Assembly: GCA_029263095.1 (NCBI GenBank)
Contig: JAJCYA010000069.1
Location: 1 to 52,833 of the forward strand
Reading direction: 5' to 3'
From: Acidimicrobiia bacterium
Lineage (GTDB): Bacteria > Actinomycetota > Acidimicrobiia > Spongiisociales > UBA11373
Length of the DNA stretch: 52,833 nt
The notes under the pieces were generated by a model that saw nothing but the letters and a program-made list of their open reading frames with translations, was not told the origin of the DNA and searched no databases. The translations under genes and the position numbers were made by a program. Position 1 is the stretch's first letter; each line of letters begins with the position of its first letter. This document shows positions 18,400-26,132 of this stretch, in pieces.

Positions 18400-18990
18400 T
18401 CATCTGCGCCACGAGTTGGCCTGGGAGCGAACAGCCCCAATCCACTGTGAGATGTCTTCGTTGTTGTTGCCGCGACTGGCTACAAAGACCCCCATCACTC
18501 CAGCAACCAGCATTCGCGCTCGTACCTCAACCCGGCCGGGTGTGATCTCTGCGCGATCCTGGGCGCGTTGAAGCGCGGCACGGAACCCGTCGAGGAGGCG
18601 CTCTCGGTAGGCGGTCGCGACGGAGGACAGATCACCGTCGCGACCGGCCAGTTCGGTGGTGGTGTTGACGATGAGACAGCCAAGGGTGCCATCGACATCG
18701 GGGTGGGTGAGTCGCTGCTCCCAGTTGTTGAAGAACCCGGTGATGCCATCGAGTCCGGGCTCTCCGTCTTCGAGGGGTGCCAACATCGCGCCCAGATCAT
18801 CGAGGTAGCGCTCCAGGACCCGACCGAACAGGTTCCGTTTCGAGTCGAAGGCCTGATAGAGAGAGGAGCGGGATAGTCCGGTCGCCCTGGTCAGGTCCCC
18901 GATCGATGTTGCCGCGTAACCCTGCTCCCAGAAAACCTCCATCGACTTGGTGAGTACTTCACCTGTATCGAAACCTCTTTGTCGTGCCAT
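18400..18990 (-). CDS. TetR-family transcriptional regulator
   Basis: A 196-aa repressor. The N-terminal helix-turn-helix reads GYAATSIGDLTRATGLSRSSLYQAFDSKRNLF (about residues 24-55); the rest is the helical ligand and dimer domain, with LGCLIVNTTTELAGRD resembling the AcrR/NemR-like subgroup. ATG 18990 (MARQRGF) gives the usual N-terminus. It is divergent from an SRPBCC gene, with 80 bp between them containing a near-perfect palindrome, so it probably controls that gene and itself. Confidence 0.88.
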   Translation of the reverse strand: MARQRGFDTGEVLTKSMEVFWEQGYAATSIGDLTRATGLSRSSLYQAFDSKRNLFGRVLERYLDDLGAMLAPLEDGEPGLDGITGFFNNWEQRLTHPDVDGTLGCLIVNTTTELAGRDGDLSSVATAYRERLLDGFRAALQRAQDRAEITPGRVEVRARMLVAGVMGVFVASRGNNNEDISQWIGAVRSQANSWRR

Positions 18991-19038
18991 TGTGGTTGCG
19001 GGGAATAAGTGGACCGCTTGGTTCATTACACCAGTTCA

Positions 19039-19052
19039 GGAACGTACGGTCC
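19039..19052. promoter_or_regulatory. Candidate TetR operator
   Basis: GGAACGTACGGTCC is a 14-bp palindrome with one mismatched pair (core CGTACG perfect), lying between the divergent tetR and SRPBCC genes and 19 bp before the SRPBCC start. A looser repeat, TGGACCG (19010-19016) with CGGTCCA (19047-19053), overlaps it. Confidence 0.5.
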
Positions 19053-19070
19053 AATACCCAAGGAGGGGAC

Positions 19071-19571
19071 ATGAGGAAGGTTTCAGCTCGAGTGGAGATA
19101 GGTGCACCCGCAGAGAAGGTGTGGGAGGTGCTGGCGGACTTTGGGAGCGTCTCCACCTTCAACCCGAGTGTGACCGATTCACATCTCACTGCCGACCAGA
19201 TCAACGGTGTCGGCGCCACCCGCCATTGCGATCTCACGGTCCCGGGCGCATCCATCGAGGAGCGGATCGTCGACTGGCAGGACGGCAGATCATTCTCTGT
19301 CGATATCTATGACGGGGCTCGCAATCCGTTCGCCAAGGCGCTGGGGACGATGTCAGTCGAACCACTCGACGCCGATCGCTCCCTTGCCTCGATGTCGATC
19401 GAGTGGAAGGCCAAGGGTGGCATCTTCTCCGGCCTGCTCGGCCGAGCACTCACCGGTCAGAACCAAAAGGCGGTGTCGGGAGTCCTCGCCGGGCTAAAGC
19501 ACCACGTCGAGACCGGTGATCCCGTGGAGGGCCGCCAGAAGGTGGACCGCAGCGCCGTAACGCTCGGTTGA
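19071..19571 (+). CDS. SRPBCC (polyketide cyclase/dehydrase-like) protein
   Basis: A 166-aa protein of the START/SRPBCC fold: RKVSARVEIGAPAEKVWEVLADFGSVSTFNPSV is the typical opening strand-helix, followed by GATRHCDLT, a cavity-lining beta-sheet and a long C-terminal helix (QKAVSGVLAGLKHHVET). These proteins bind hydrophobic ligands. AAGGAGGGG directly before the ATG gives a strong ribosome site. The divergent TetR gene and shared operator suggest a ligand-responsive pair; the ligand is unknown. Confidence 0.8.
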   Translation: MRKVSARVEIGAPAEKVWEVLADFGSVSTFNPSVTDSHLTADQINGVGATRHCDLTVPGASIEERIVDWQDGRSFSVDIYDGARNPFAKALGTMSVEPLDADRSLASMSIEWKAKGGIFSGLLGRALTGQNQKAVSGVLAGLKHHVETGDPVEGRQKVDRSAVTLG

Positions 19572-19624
19572 CCTTGGCTCGGCGCCGGGATTCCTCCAAT
19601 TCGCGACAGCTGGTTCTCTAGAGA

Positions 19625-20812
19625 ATGAGACTCAGGTGGACTGCTGTGGTCGTGGCCGCCCTTGGATTGGTGGCCGCTGCCTGTAGCGATGGGTCCGCCG
19701 AGGCGCGGGACGGCCCATCCTCGGTACCGGAGTCGGCAGCGTCGGCTTCCGAGTCGAGCCCGGTGCTGGACGAAGGCTCGCTGGCGCCACCCGAGGTCGA
19801 TCTCAACCTCCACAGCGTCCCGCTGGAGGAGGTCTACTTCGACACGTTTGACGGTGGATCGGTCCGCCTCTCGGAGTCGACGACGGAACTCCGGCAACGG
19901 TTGCTGGACGCGATCCCACCGATCGATCGGCCGGTATACGGCGACTTGGATTCTGGCGATTGGCTGGATCCATCCGACCTGATACTCGGTTATGTGGCTG
20001 GTGGAGAGGCCTACGCCTACCCGTTCAAGATCCTCAACTTCCATGAGATCGTCAACGACGAGATCGATGGGGTCCCGGTTCTTGTCAGCTACTGCCCGTT
20101 GTGTCGAAGTGCCATCGTCTATGACCGCCGGGTGGGTGGTGAAGTGTTGAGCTTTGGCAATACCAGCGCCCTCTACGAGTCAGATTTGGTGATGGTCGAT
20201 CGGAACACCGGGTCGTACTGGTGGCAAGTTGCCGGGTCGGCGATCGTGGGATCCTTGACCGGCACAACCCTCGAGCCCTTGCCTTCGGTAGTCGCGACCT
20301 GGGCGGATTGGACCTCGCAACATCCCGACACACTGATCCTGACCCGGGACACCGGATATGAGCGGCCGTATGAACGTGACTCGTTCGGCAGCTACTCCGA
20401 CTTCCTAGACTCCGGCGAGTTCGTGTTTCCCGTGAGCGAGCTCTCGCAGGACGGGCGGTTGGCGCCTTCGGCGCTGGTGCTCGGTGTAGTCCTCGACGGC
20501 GTTACCCGTGCCTATCCGGTTGACGGCCTCACCAGCCCGATCAACGATGTGGTTGCAGGGAACCCGATTGTGATCCTCCCAACCGACGGCGGCGCAGCTG
20601 TGTTTGGTGCGATCGTGGACGGCCGGTCACTTGTCTTCGAATGGCGGGAAGACGGGTTCGTCGATGAGGAGACGAACTCTGTCTGGACCGCCGACGGAGT
20701 GGCCGTGTCGGGCTCGTATGCCGACACGAGGCTGGAGCGGATTCCCGCTCGAACGACCTTCTGGTTCGCCTTTGTCGGAGCATTCCCCGAGGTGGAGCTG
20801 TCTGGCGGATAG
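19625..20812 (+). CDS. DUF3179-containing lipoprotein
   Basis: A 395-aa lipoprotein: signal ending LVAAAC (Cys20), a Ser/Pro/Glu-rich linker, then a DUF3179 domain. Landmarks are the strand-rich YPFKILNFHEIVNDEIDGVPVLVSYCPLCRSAIVYDR, with the paired cysteines of the SYCPLC motif, then FGNTSALYESDLVMVDRNTGSYW and a C-terminal RIPARTTFWFAFVGAFP. DUF3179 is widespread in actinobacteria and marine bacteria; its function is not established. No SD is obvious before the ATG. No operon partner on this strand, only a degraded gene 98 bp downstream. Confidence 0.83.
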   Translation: MRLRWTAVVVAALGLVAAACSDGSAEARDGPSSVPESAASASESSPVLDEGSLAPPEVDLNLHSVPLEEVYFDTFDGGSVRLSESTTELRQRLLDAIPPIDRPVYGDLDSGDWLDPSDLILGYVAGGEAYAYPFKILNFHEIVNDEIDGVPVLVSYCPLCRSAIVYDRRVGGEVLSFGNTSALYESDLVMVDRNTGSYWWQVAGSAIVGSLTGTTLEPLPSVVATWADWTSQHPDTLILTRDTGYERPYERDSFGSYSDFLDSGEFVFPVSELSQDGRLAPSALVLGVVLDGVTRAYPVDGLTSPINDVVAGNPIVILPTDGGAAVFGAIVDGRSLVFEWREDGFVDEETNSVWTADGVAVSGSYADTRLERIPARTTFWFAFVGAFPEVELSGG

Positions 20813-20909
20813 CGATCACCATGCTGCTTCGTCCACATCAGACGCCAACCCCCGCAGCAACACCCTGACCAGGTAGACAGCCCGTTCGCATCAACCAAGG
20901 AGTACACCC

Positions 20910-21037
20910 ATGGCCGCCCTATTGATCGTCAACTACGACACCACCGACCGGAGCGCCTCGAGACCTACCGCGCCGCCGCCGTTGCCGCACTGGCCGATCC
21001 AGACAAAGGCACACTGATTGCTGTCGGGGATGTTGTA
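20910..21037 (+). pseudogene. DUF1330-like gene fragment with a frameshift
   Basis: An ATG with a good SD (AAGGAG, 20897-20902) opens MAALLIVNYDTTDR, then the frame is lost. The +2 frame continues as ERLETYRAAAVAALADPDKGTLIAVGDV, the expected continuation of a DUF1330 stress-type protein (TDPERLETYR). Restoring one C in GACCGGAG (about 20946-20951) would rejoin the two. The similarity ends near 21037, where a different coding sequence takes over. A sequencing error could explain the shift but not the truncation. Confidence 0.65.
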
Positions 21038-21465
21038 CCAGCGGCGAGGACACCCTTATCGGCGGCGCCGACAACGACAGACTCTACGGCGACACCAGGA
21101 CCGGCGATGTGACCACCGGCGGCAACGACATCCTCTACGGCGACAGCGACTCCGGGGATGTGATCACCGGTGGTGATGACACGTTCGTGTTCGATACCGA
21201 CACCAGCTTTGATGACGACACCGTCCGTGATGCTGGGGCCGGCGGCACTCAGGACACGCTCAGGTTCACCGGGGTGGCGGACGGCGACGGAGACGATTTC
21301 GCTGACCTCGACGCCATTGCCACCTATACGGAGGTAGCCGGCAACGTCATCGTCTCGATCGGGACCGACTCGGTCACCATCACCGGGATCGGCACCGGGG
21401 CCATCAACTCCGCAGCCGCACTCGACGCCACAGCCCAAGTCACAATCGAAGTCGTACACCCTTAG
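21038..21465 (+). pseudogene. 3' fragment of an RTX (calcium-binding repeat) protein gene
   Basis: The frame TSGEDTLIGGADNDRLYGD, then GGNDILYGD and GGDDTFVFD, shows glycine/aspartate nonapeptide repeats of hemolysin-type calcium-binding proteins. They are followed by a C-terminal part typical of secreted RTX proteins (DTLRFTGVADGDGDDFADL ... VIVSIGTDSVTITGIG). No start codon or upstream part remains; a GTG at 21109 is in frame but mid-repeat. The piece is joined directly to a DUF1330 fragment, so it looks like the end of a large secreted protein left by a deletion. Confidence 0.65.
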
Positions 21466-21470
21466 GGGGT

Positions 21471-21498
21471 ACTTCCCCGTGGGCACTTCCCCGTGGGC
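21471..21498. repeat. 14-bp tandem repeat
   Basis: ACTTCCCCGTGGGC occurs twice head to tail (21471-21484 and 21485-21498). The second unit runs into a stretch resembling the 3' end of tRNA-Ile. Confidence 0.8.
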
Positions 21499-21521
21499 CC
21501 GGCTGGACGGTTCTTGAACCA
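21493..21521 (-). repeat. tRNA-Ile 3'-end-like fragment
   Basis: GTGGGCCCGGCTGGACGG followed by TTCTTGAACCA reads, on the minus strand, like a T-arm (TGGTTCAAG..) followed by CCAG and a GGGCCCA acceptor end. It corresponds to 29420-29448 and more loosely to the real tRNA-Ile 3' end (29514-29540). Only this fragment is present, no full cloverleaf. The 217 bp between the RTX fragment and the metalloprotease gene hold nothing else I can name. Confidence 0.5.
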
Positions 21522-21682
21522 ATGCAACGTCTCCTAGAACAGATAGAGAATGCCCCAGAGCATCCAACAATCGGCGCCACGAGGCGCGGACAATGACGTG
21601 CCCGCGCAGCCTCACCTCACGACGAGGCACTCAGGCTGACCGGGAGCATCCTCGGGTCCGACGCAACCCGTGGCGGTGCCTT

Positions 21683-23422
21683 CTACTGTTCGGCGGGAGT
21701 TATGACCTGAATCGTGTCGGTCAACTCGTCCGACTCGAGCACAGTGATGGTGATCCCGTCGACTGTGAGTGATTCCCCGACCTGGAGCGGTAGTCCGCCG
21801 TCGTTGACGTTCCACAGCACCGGGCCGTCATCCACCTGCAGACCGCCCGGGGGCACTCCGACTCTCTCCGTGTCGATCTTGTAGACCACAACACCCTCAC
21901 GCGTGAGTTGGTCGTCGTAGCCAATAGCTCGTCTGGACTCCACGAAGACAAGCTCCGTTTCCTCGAAGGATTTCGATAGGGGCACCATGACCGTCTTCAA
22001 TCCCTCCGGCGTCTCGATGGCGGTGAGGGTGTGAGTGAGGTCTGTCTCGTGTTTCTGGCAAACGACCTGACTGTCATTCAGCCAGTCGAGCCGGAATCGC
22101 TCCCAGGCGGTGTGCTCAGGCGCGATGCTGCTGATGTTGTTCATCAGACTGAATACCCCGGTGTACGGCCGGTCGAACTCGCTCCCAAACCCGCCGCCCA
22201 GTCTCGAATAGAGGTCGACCAGGCCGAGGTTGTGACCAAACTCGTGGGCGAACCAGAGAAAGTGGTGAGGATCTGCGGCGTTGCCGGGAAGCCCACCCAA
22301 GTAGTTGGTGTCCAACTCGGTTCCGCCGGAGAACACTGCATTCACTATCACGGTGCCATCCGCCGCTACACCTCTACCTGCCCCGAGCTCGTTGTTGAAG
22401 TTGCGAGTCGAGTTCCACGCGGGACCGGCGATAAAGGTGAACTCATCGATCTCGGGGGAGTGAACGATCAATAGGCTGTCGGTCTCCGAGAAGTCGTAGT
22501 CGGCGTCGACCAGGTCGACGATCGTCTGGTAGTAGAAGGCCCTGAAGTCCGCAGGGTTTTGCCCCGGCTCGAGATAGGACTCGATGTCGCCGTACGCTGC
22601 CTTGACCCAGTCGTACTGAGTGCCTCCGAGGTGGATCCAATCGAAGTGCGGATCGAGCGTCAGGTCGAGCGCGCCATAGGACACGGTGGCATAGAAATCC
22701 TCAGCCATTGGCGAGATCTTGGCGAACAGTTCCTCCGGTGCGACTGTCGCCCGAACATCCTCGAAATCGACGAACAAGACCGTTGTCTTGACCTCCCCTG
22801 TGGAGTCGACGCGGTCCAACAACCCCCACCGCAGGCGGTCGCCAGGTGCTGGGAAGCCAATGGCGGTATCTGGATAGGCCGGAGCCACTCCATCGGCCAG
22901 ATTGAAGTTGGCCAGGCGGCAGACGTTGGGGCTGTAATGCTCGTCGGGTCGCTGGGTCGTCGTCGTAGTGGCATCGACCGGACAGTCAAAGACGTTGCAC
23001 GCAGTCACGATCATCGTCTCGACGTTGGCAACGTCGGCTCGATCCTGCGGAGCGACCGTGTTCTCATCCCCCACCCAAGAGGCCACCTCGCTGCCCGCGC
23101 TGACGAGGCTCACCGTCACCCGGCCGTCGGTCTCGATCACGGTCACCGCCACGAGACCGCCCAGCCGAGCAGCGAGCTCATCGATGAGTTGATCGCATCC
23201 GCCACAGTCCGAAGGAACTGACACCACGAACCCGTCGCGCGGCGCTTGGGTGGTAGTGGTCGTGGAAACGGGACTCGTCGTAGTCGTGGTCGTCGCTGGT
23301 GCATCGGCCGTGGTCGTCGCTGGTGCATCGGCCGTGGTCGGCGTCGACTCCTCATCGCCGCTACAGGCAGCGACTAGAAGAACAAGAACAATCAGCAACG
23401 CAGGCATGCGCCTGGACGACAT
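21683..23422 (-). CDS. M6-like metalloprotease domain lipoprotein
   Basis: A 579-aa exported lipoprotein: signal MSSRRMPALLIVLVLLVAAC (Cys20), a Thr/Ala-rich linker (about 25-62), a CGGC-containing domain, then a metallopeptidase domain. The zinc motif is HEFGHNLGLVD, with H393 first, preceded by FLWFA. The motif and the following GSEFDRPYTGVFSLMN region fit the M6-like/gametolysin type. ATG 23422 is chosen because GGGAGGGG lies just upstream; the frame is open further without signal-peptide logic. It probably degrades proteins outside the cell. No cognate inhibitor or regulator adjoins it. Confidence 0.82.
   Translation of the reverse strand: MSSRRMPALLIVLVLLVAACSGDEESTPTTADAPATTTADAPATTTTTTSPVSTTTTTQAPRDGFVVSVPSDCGGCDQLIDELAARLGGLVAVTVIETDGRVTVSLVSAGSEVASWVGDENTVAPQDRADVANVETMIVTACNVFDCPVDATTTTTQRPDEHYSPNVCRLANFNLADGVAPAYPDTAIGFPAPGDRLRWGLLDRVDSTGEVKTTVLFVDFEDVRATVAPEELFAKISPMAEDFYATVSYGALDLTLDPHFDWIHLGGTQYDWVKAAYGDIESYLEPGQNPADFRAFYYQTIVDLVDADYDFSETDSLLIVHSPEIDEFTFIAGPAWNSTRNFNNELGAGRGVAADGTVIVNAVFSGGTELDTNYLGGLPGNAADPHHFLWFAHEFGHNLGLVDLYSRLGGGFGSEFDRPYTGVFSLMNNISSIAPEHTAWERFRLDWLNDSQVVCQKHETDLTHTLTAIETPEGLKTVMVPLSKSFEETELVFVESRRAIGYDDQLTREGVVVYKIDTERVGVPPGGLQVDDGPVLWNVNDGGLPLQVGESLTVDGITITVLESDELTDTIQVITPAEQ
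23286..23333. repeat. 24-bp tandem repeat inside the metalloprotease linker
   Basis: Two identical 24-bp units encode ADAPATTT twice in the Thr-rich linker of the metalloprotease lipoprotein. In-frame units of this kind can expand or contract without breaking the gene. Confidence 0.75.
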
Positions 23423-23654
23423 GGGGACCCCTCCCGAGAGTGCAGCGCGGTGCACCTTACTTGTCTCGATTGACGAGAGCACGGACGGGAACTCGCCGTA
23501 GTCCGGTGGAATATCCCCGCTCACGGAGGATCGCTTGCTGCCGGCGAGATCCCAATCGGAGAGACTCGAAGCGCAACTGTCAGTCGACACGGATGCAGCA
23601 GCTATCGAACGACAAGCACTCCTAGCTGCAGCGAACTGGCAGCCGGGCGGTCAG

Positions 23655-23720
23655 GCGAAACCGCCTTCGACCTGGGGAAACGTTGTCTAAGTAACAACGC
23701 TTGTGGGCCCACCTGGTCAG
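23655..23720 (+). repeat. 66-bp direct repeat, copy 1 (left of accessory block)
   Basis: Starts GCGAAACCGC, contains GGGGAAACG, ACAACGCTTGTGGG and ends CTGGTCAG. It aligns without gaps to 29372-29437, with 52 of 66 bases the same. CGTTGT/ACAACG inside it can form a 6-bp stem. Its end (GTGGGCCCACCTGG) is identical over 14 bp to the 3' end of the tRNA-Ile gene at 29514-29527. The 399-bp gap around it (23423-23821) otherwise holds only the ArsR gene promoter. Confidence 0.7.
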
Positions 23721-23787
23721 AAGTCGAACCAACTCGCTGACAACCAGTAGAAGTGAGAAGATCTCGTACCTGTCCATTGTGTACCAT

Positions 23788-23821
23788 TTGCGTTACGTAC
23801 CCTGTGGTGTACATTACGGAT
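23788..23821 (+). promoter_or_regulatory. Predicted leaderless promoter of the ArsR-family gene
   Basis: TTGCGT (23788-23793) and TACATT (23810-23815) are spaced by 16 nt. The start codon follows 6 nt after TACATT, so transcription probably begins at the ATG. Several GTAC-containing half sites (GTACC, GGTGTAC) overlap the promoter and could bind the ArsR protein itself. Confidence 0.55.
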
Positions 23822-24190
23822 ATGGGTATGGATGTGATTGCTCTGCTCGCCGATCCCACCCGGCGCAGGATCATCGAGTTGTTGACCGAGCACGATCTTG
23901 CGGCCGGAGAGATCGCTTCACACTTCGACATTGCCCGTCCCGGCGTCTCCCGCCATCTCCGACAGCTACGAGAGGGAGGCCTGGTGTCTGTGACCCGATC
24001 CGGACAGAAGCAGATCTACCGACTCGAACCCGGCCAGATAATGGAGATTGATCGGTGGCTGGCCCCGATCCGGACGTTCTGGAGCAACCGCCTCGATGCA
24101 CTCGACACTGAGCTACGCCGCGGACGAAGCGTCAAGCGGGGTTCTGACGGCGACCTATCGCGACGCCAACAAAGGAGCGAGAGTGCCTGA
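23822..24190 (+). CDS. ArsR-family transcriptional regulator
   Basis: A 122-aa winged-helix protein: MDVIALLADPTRRRIIELLTEHDLAAGEIASHFDIARPGVSRHLRQLREGGLVSVTRSGQKQIYRLEP is the ArsR/SmtB DNA-binding domain. The metal-binding cysteine motif of ArsR (ELCVCDL) is absent, so it belongs to the metal-independent branch usually paired with AHSA1 proteins. ATG 23822 is likely leaderless. Its stop overlaps the start of the AHSA1 gene, forming a two-gene operon. It probably represses its own operon. Confidence 0.88.
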   Translation: MGMDVIALLADPTRRRIIELLTEHDLAAGEIASHFDIARPGVSRHLRQLREGGLVSVTRSGQKQIYRLEPGQIMEIDRWLAPIRTFWSNRLDALDTELRRGRSVKRGSDGDLSRRQQRSESA

Positions 24191-24698
24191 CGACAACACC
24201 GACAATGGACGACTCGTCGAGTTTGGGGGACGCCGAGCGATACGGTTCACGCGCCACTACTCAGTGTCCCCAACGGAATTGTGGGCGGCGATCACCGAGC
24301 CCGACCGCATGGCTCGATGGGCCTTCCGTGCCGAATTCGAACCTCGCAGCGGCGGCACGCTGCGCTTCCACTTCGATGAGGATGGTCTCTCAGAGGGAAC
24401 CGTTCTGGAGTGGGATGAGCCATCAGTCCTCGAGTACGAGTGGGCAACCGACACCGAAGCTCCATGGCGCGTCCGCTTCGAACTGACCAGTGACGGTGGC
24501 AACGGCACTCTCTTGACCTTCGACCATCTCCTACCCGATGATCGCAAGCTTCGAGCCGGGTTCGCAGCGGGCTGGCACTGGCACCTCGACCGCCTCGCGA
24601 CCCACCTGGCAGGCTCCGAACCCGCTGACGTCGCCAGCGACGAGCATTTCGATGATCTACTACAAAGCTACCGGGCCAAGTTCGGTGGTGGATCTTGA
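24183..24698 (+). CDS. AHSA1/SRPBCC-family protein
   Basis: A 171-aa START-fold protein of the AHSA1 (Hsp90-activator-like) group: IRFTRHYSVSPTELWAAITEPDRMARWAFRAEFEPRSGGTLRFHF is the typical start, with ATGTLLTFDHLL-type strands and a C-terminal WHWHLDRLATHL helix. It starts with GTG at 24183, preceded by AAAGGAG and overlapping the arsR-type stop, so it is translationally coupled. ArsR-AHSA1 pairs are common in actinobacteria; the ligand is not known. Neither protein resembles true Hsp90 partners in context. Confidence 0.85.
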   Translation: MPDDNTDNGRLVEFGGRRAIRFTRHYSVSPTELWAAITEPDRMARWAFRAEFEPRSGGTLRFHFDEDGLSEGTVLEWDEPSVLEYEWATDTEAPWRVRFELTSDGGNGTLLTFDHLLPDDRKLRAGFAAGWHWHLDRLATHLAGSEPADVASDEHFDDLLQSYRAKFGGGS

Positions 24699-24801
24699 TG
24701 ATCGATTCATCCTGTTGCACAGGCATTGGCGGACGGTTGGGCGCATTCAGACGGCCGGCATCGGAGTTGAACGCGAAGCCGCCCCGGAGTGTGAGTCGCA
24801 G

Positions 24802-25242
24802 CTATTGATCAACGTACCCAGCGTCCCAGATCCGGGCTGGATCGTGGGATCTGAGGTCGACGGCGTGGTCGACCCACGCCTTCAGCGGGAACAGAACGTT
24901 GAGCCAACCCGCGGTGACCTCATTCCGATCCTCCGTTGCTACGTTCTCGTTGACCAAGGTCAAATCCGTTCCACCGGCTCCATCCGATTCGAGCCGGAAG
25001 CTGGCTACGGAGTTGAAGTAATCAATACTCCATTCCTGCGGCGGCCGCCGAGTCAGGACACGCGCTTCACAGCTGAAACCGTTGATGAACTCGAAGTCGA
25101 TCACCCCGTTCACCTCGACAGCGGACTCAGCCCAGAACGAGGCTCGACCGGCATCGCTGTCGAGCACGTCATAGACCCTCTGGGGCGAGGATCGAAGATG
25201 CAGCCGCCAGACAATCGCAGTGGGATCGGGCTGGAACGGCAT
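24802..25242 (-). CDS. SRPBCC/AHSA1-like protein next to the IS element
   Basis: A 146-aa protein with the same fold as its neighbour: IVWRLHLRSSPQRVYDVLDSDAGRASFWAESAVEVNGVIDFEF, then strands with WSIDYFNSVASFRL and DLTLVNENVA and a C-terminal helix GWLNVLFPLKAWVDHAVDL. It is convergent with the AHSA1 gene. The IS21-family element has inserted only 49 bp upstream of the ATG, so the native promoter has probably been separated from it. It may now depend on the element for transcription. Confidence 0.75.
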   Translation of the reverse strand: MPFQPDPTAIVWRLHLRSSPQRVYDVLDSDAGRASFWAESAVEVNGVIDFEFINGFSCEARVLTRRPPQEWSIDYFNSVASFRLESDGAGGTDLTLVNENVATEDRNEVTAGWLNVLFPLKAWVDHAVDLRSHDPARIWDAGYVDQ

Positions 25243-25286
25243 CGGTTCCCTTTCTCCTCGCGACGCTCTCTTGCTGACGAAGGATT

Positions 25287-25291
25287 CTACG
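25287..25291. repeat. Target-site duplication, left (CTACG)
   Basis: CTACG here and CTACG at 27467-27471 flank the IS21-family element directly, the 5-bp duplication expected from its insertion. Confidence 0.85.
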
Positions 25292-25358
25292 TGTCAACAC
25301 CGCCTGAAAATTGACCCCCTGGCACCGGGTGAAAATTGACCCCCCTGGCTTGGTTTGG

Positions 25359-26132
25359 TCACTCTGTGTTGTCGGTCGGCACGTTCCTTAGGTCGCGGTC
25401 TTTGAGCCGGTAGGAGTCTCCTTTGAGGGAGACGACTTCTGCGTGGTGGACAAGCCGGTCGATCATGGCTGCGGCCACTATGGGGTCTCCGAAGACTTCT
25501 CCCCAGCGGCCGAAGGGCTTGTTGGAGGTGACGATGACCGAGGCTCGTTCGTATCTTGCTGAGACGAGTTGGAAGAACAGGTTGGCGGCTTCGGCTTCGA
25601 ATGGGATGTATCCGACTTCGTCGACGATGAGCAGGGGGATCCGTCCCAGGCGGGTGAGTTCTGCTTGGAGACGGCCTTGAGCGTGAGCTTCGGCAAGACG
25701 GCCCACCCATTCAGAAGCGGTGGCGAACGCGACCCGATGGCCGGCTTGGCAGGCTCTGATCCCCAATCCGATCGCCAGATGGGTCTTGCCGGTCCCCGGT
25801 GGGCCCAAGAACACGACGTTTTCTCGGCCGGCGACAAAGTCGAGCGTTCCGAGATGCAGCAGAGCGTCTCGTTTCAGTGACCGTTGGAAGGAGAAGTCGA
25901 AGTCTTCGATGGTTTTGCGAGCCGGGAACCGTGCCGCCTTGATGCGGAGTTCCCCGCCGTTGGTCTGACGGGCGGCGACTTCTCGTTCCAGACAGGCAGC
26001 GAGGAACTCTTCGTGGCTCCATTCTTCTTGACGGGCCCGCTCGGCGAGGCGTTCAAACGCCTGGCCCATCGAGGGTGCTTTGAGCGCCCGACACAGATAT
26101 GCGATATCAGATGAGGGTCTGGTCTGGGTCAT
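25359..26132 (-). CDS. istB: IS21-family transposition helper ATPase IstB
   Basis: A 257-aa AAA+ ATPase with Walker A FLGPPGTGKTHLA, Walker B LLIVDEVGYIPF and sensor SVIVTSNKPFGRWGEVF, all classical IstB features, including the N-terminal CRALKAPSMGQAFERLAERARQEEWS domain. It assembles on target DNA and directs IstA-mediated insertion. The ATG overlaps the istA stop (ATGA), the usual coupled arrangement. Confidence 0.97.
   Translation of the reverse strand: MTQTRPSSDIAYLCRALKAPSMGQAFERLAERARQEEWSHEEFLAACLEREVAARQTNGGELRIKAARFPARKTIEDFDFSFQRSLKRDALLHLGTLDFVAGRENVVFLGPPGTGKTHLAIGLGIRACQAGHRVAFATASEWVGRLAEAHAQGRLQAELTRLGRIPLLIVDEVGYIPFEAEAANLFFQLVSARYERASVIVTSNKPFGRWGEVFGDPIVAAAMIDRLVHHAEVVSLKGDSYRLKDRDLRNVPTDNTE

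Noticed and set aside
22559-23221. 220-codon plus-strand frame opposite the metalloprotease gene
   Set aside because: The minus-strand protein has a signal peptide and zinc motif; this frame is its complement with biased composition.
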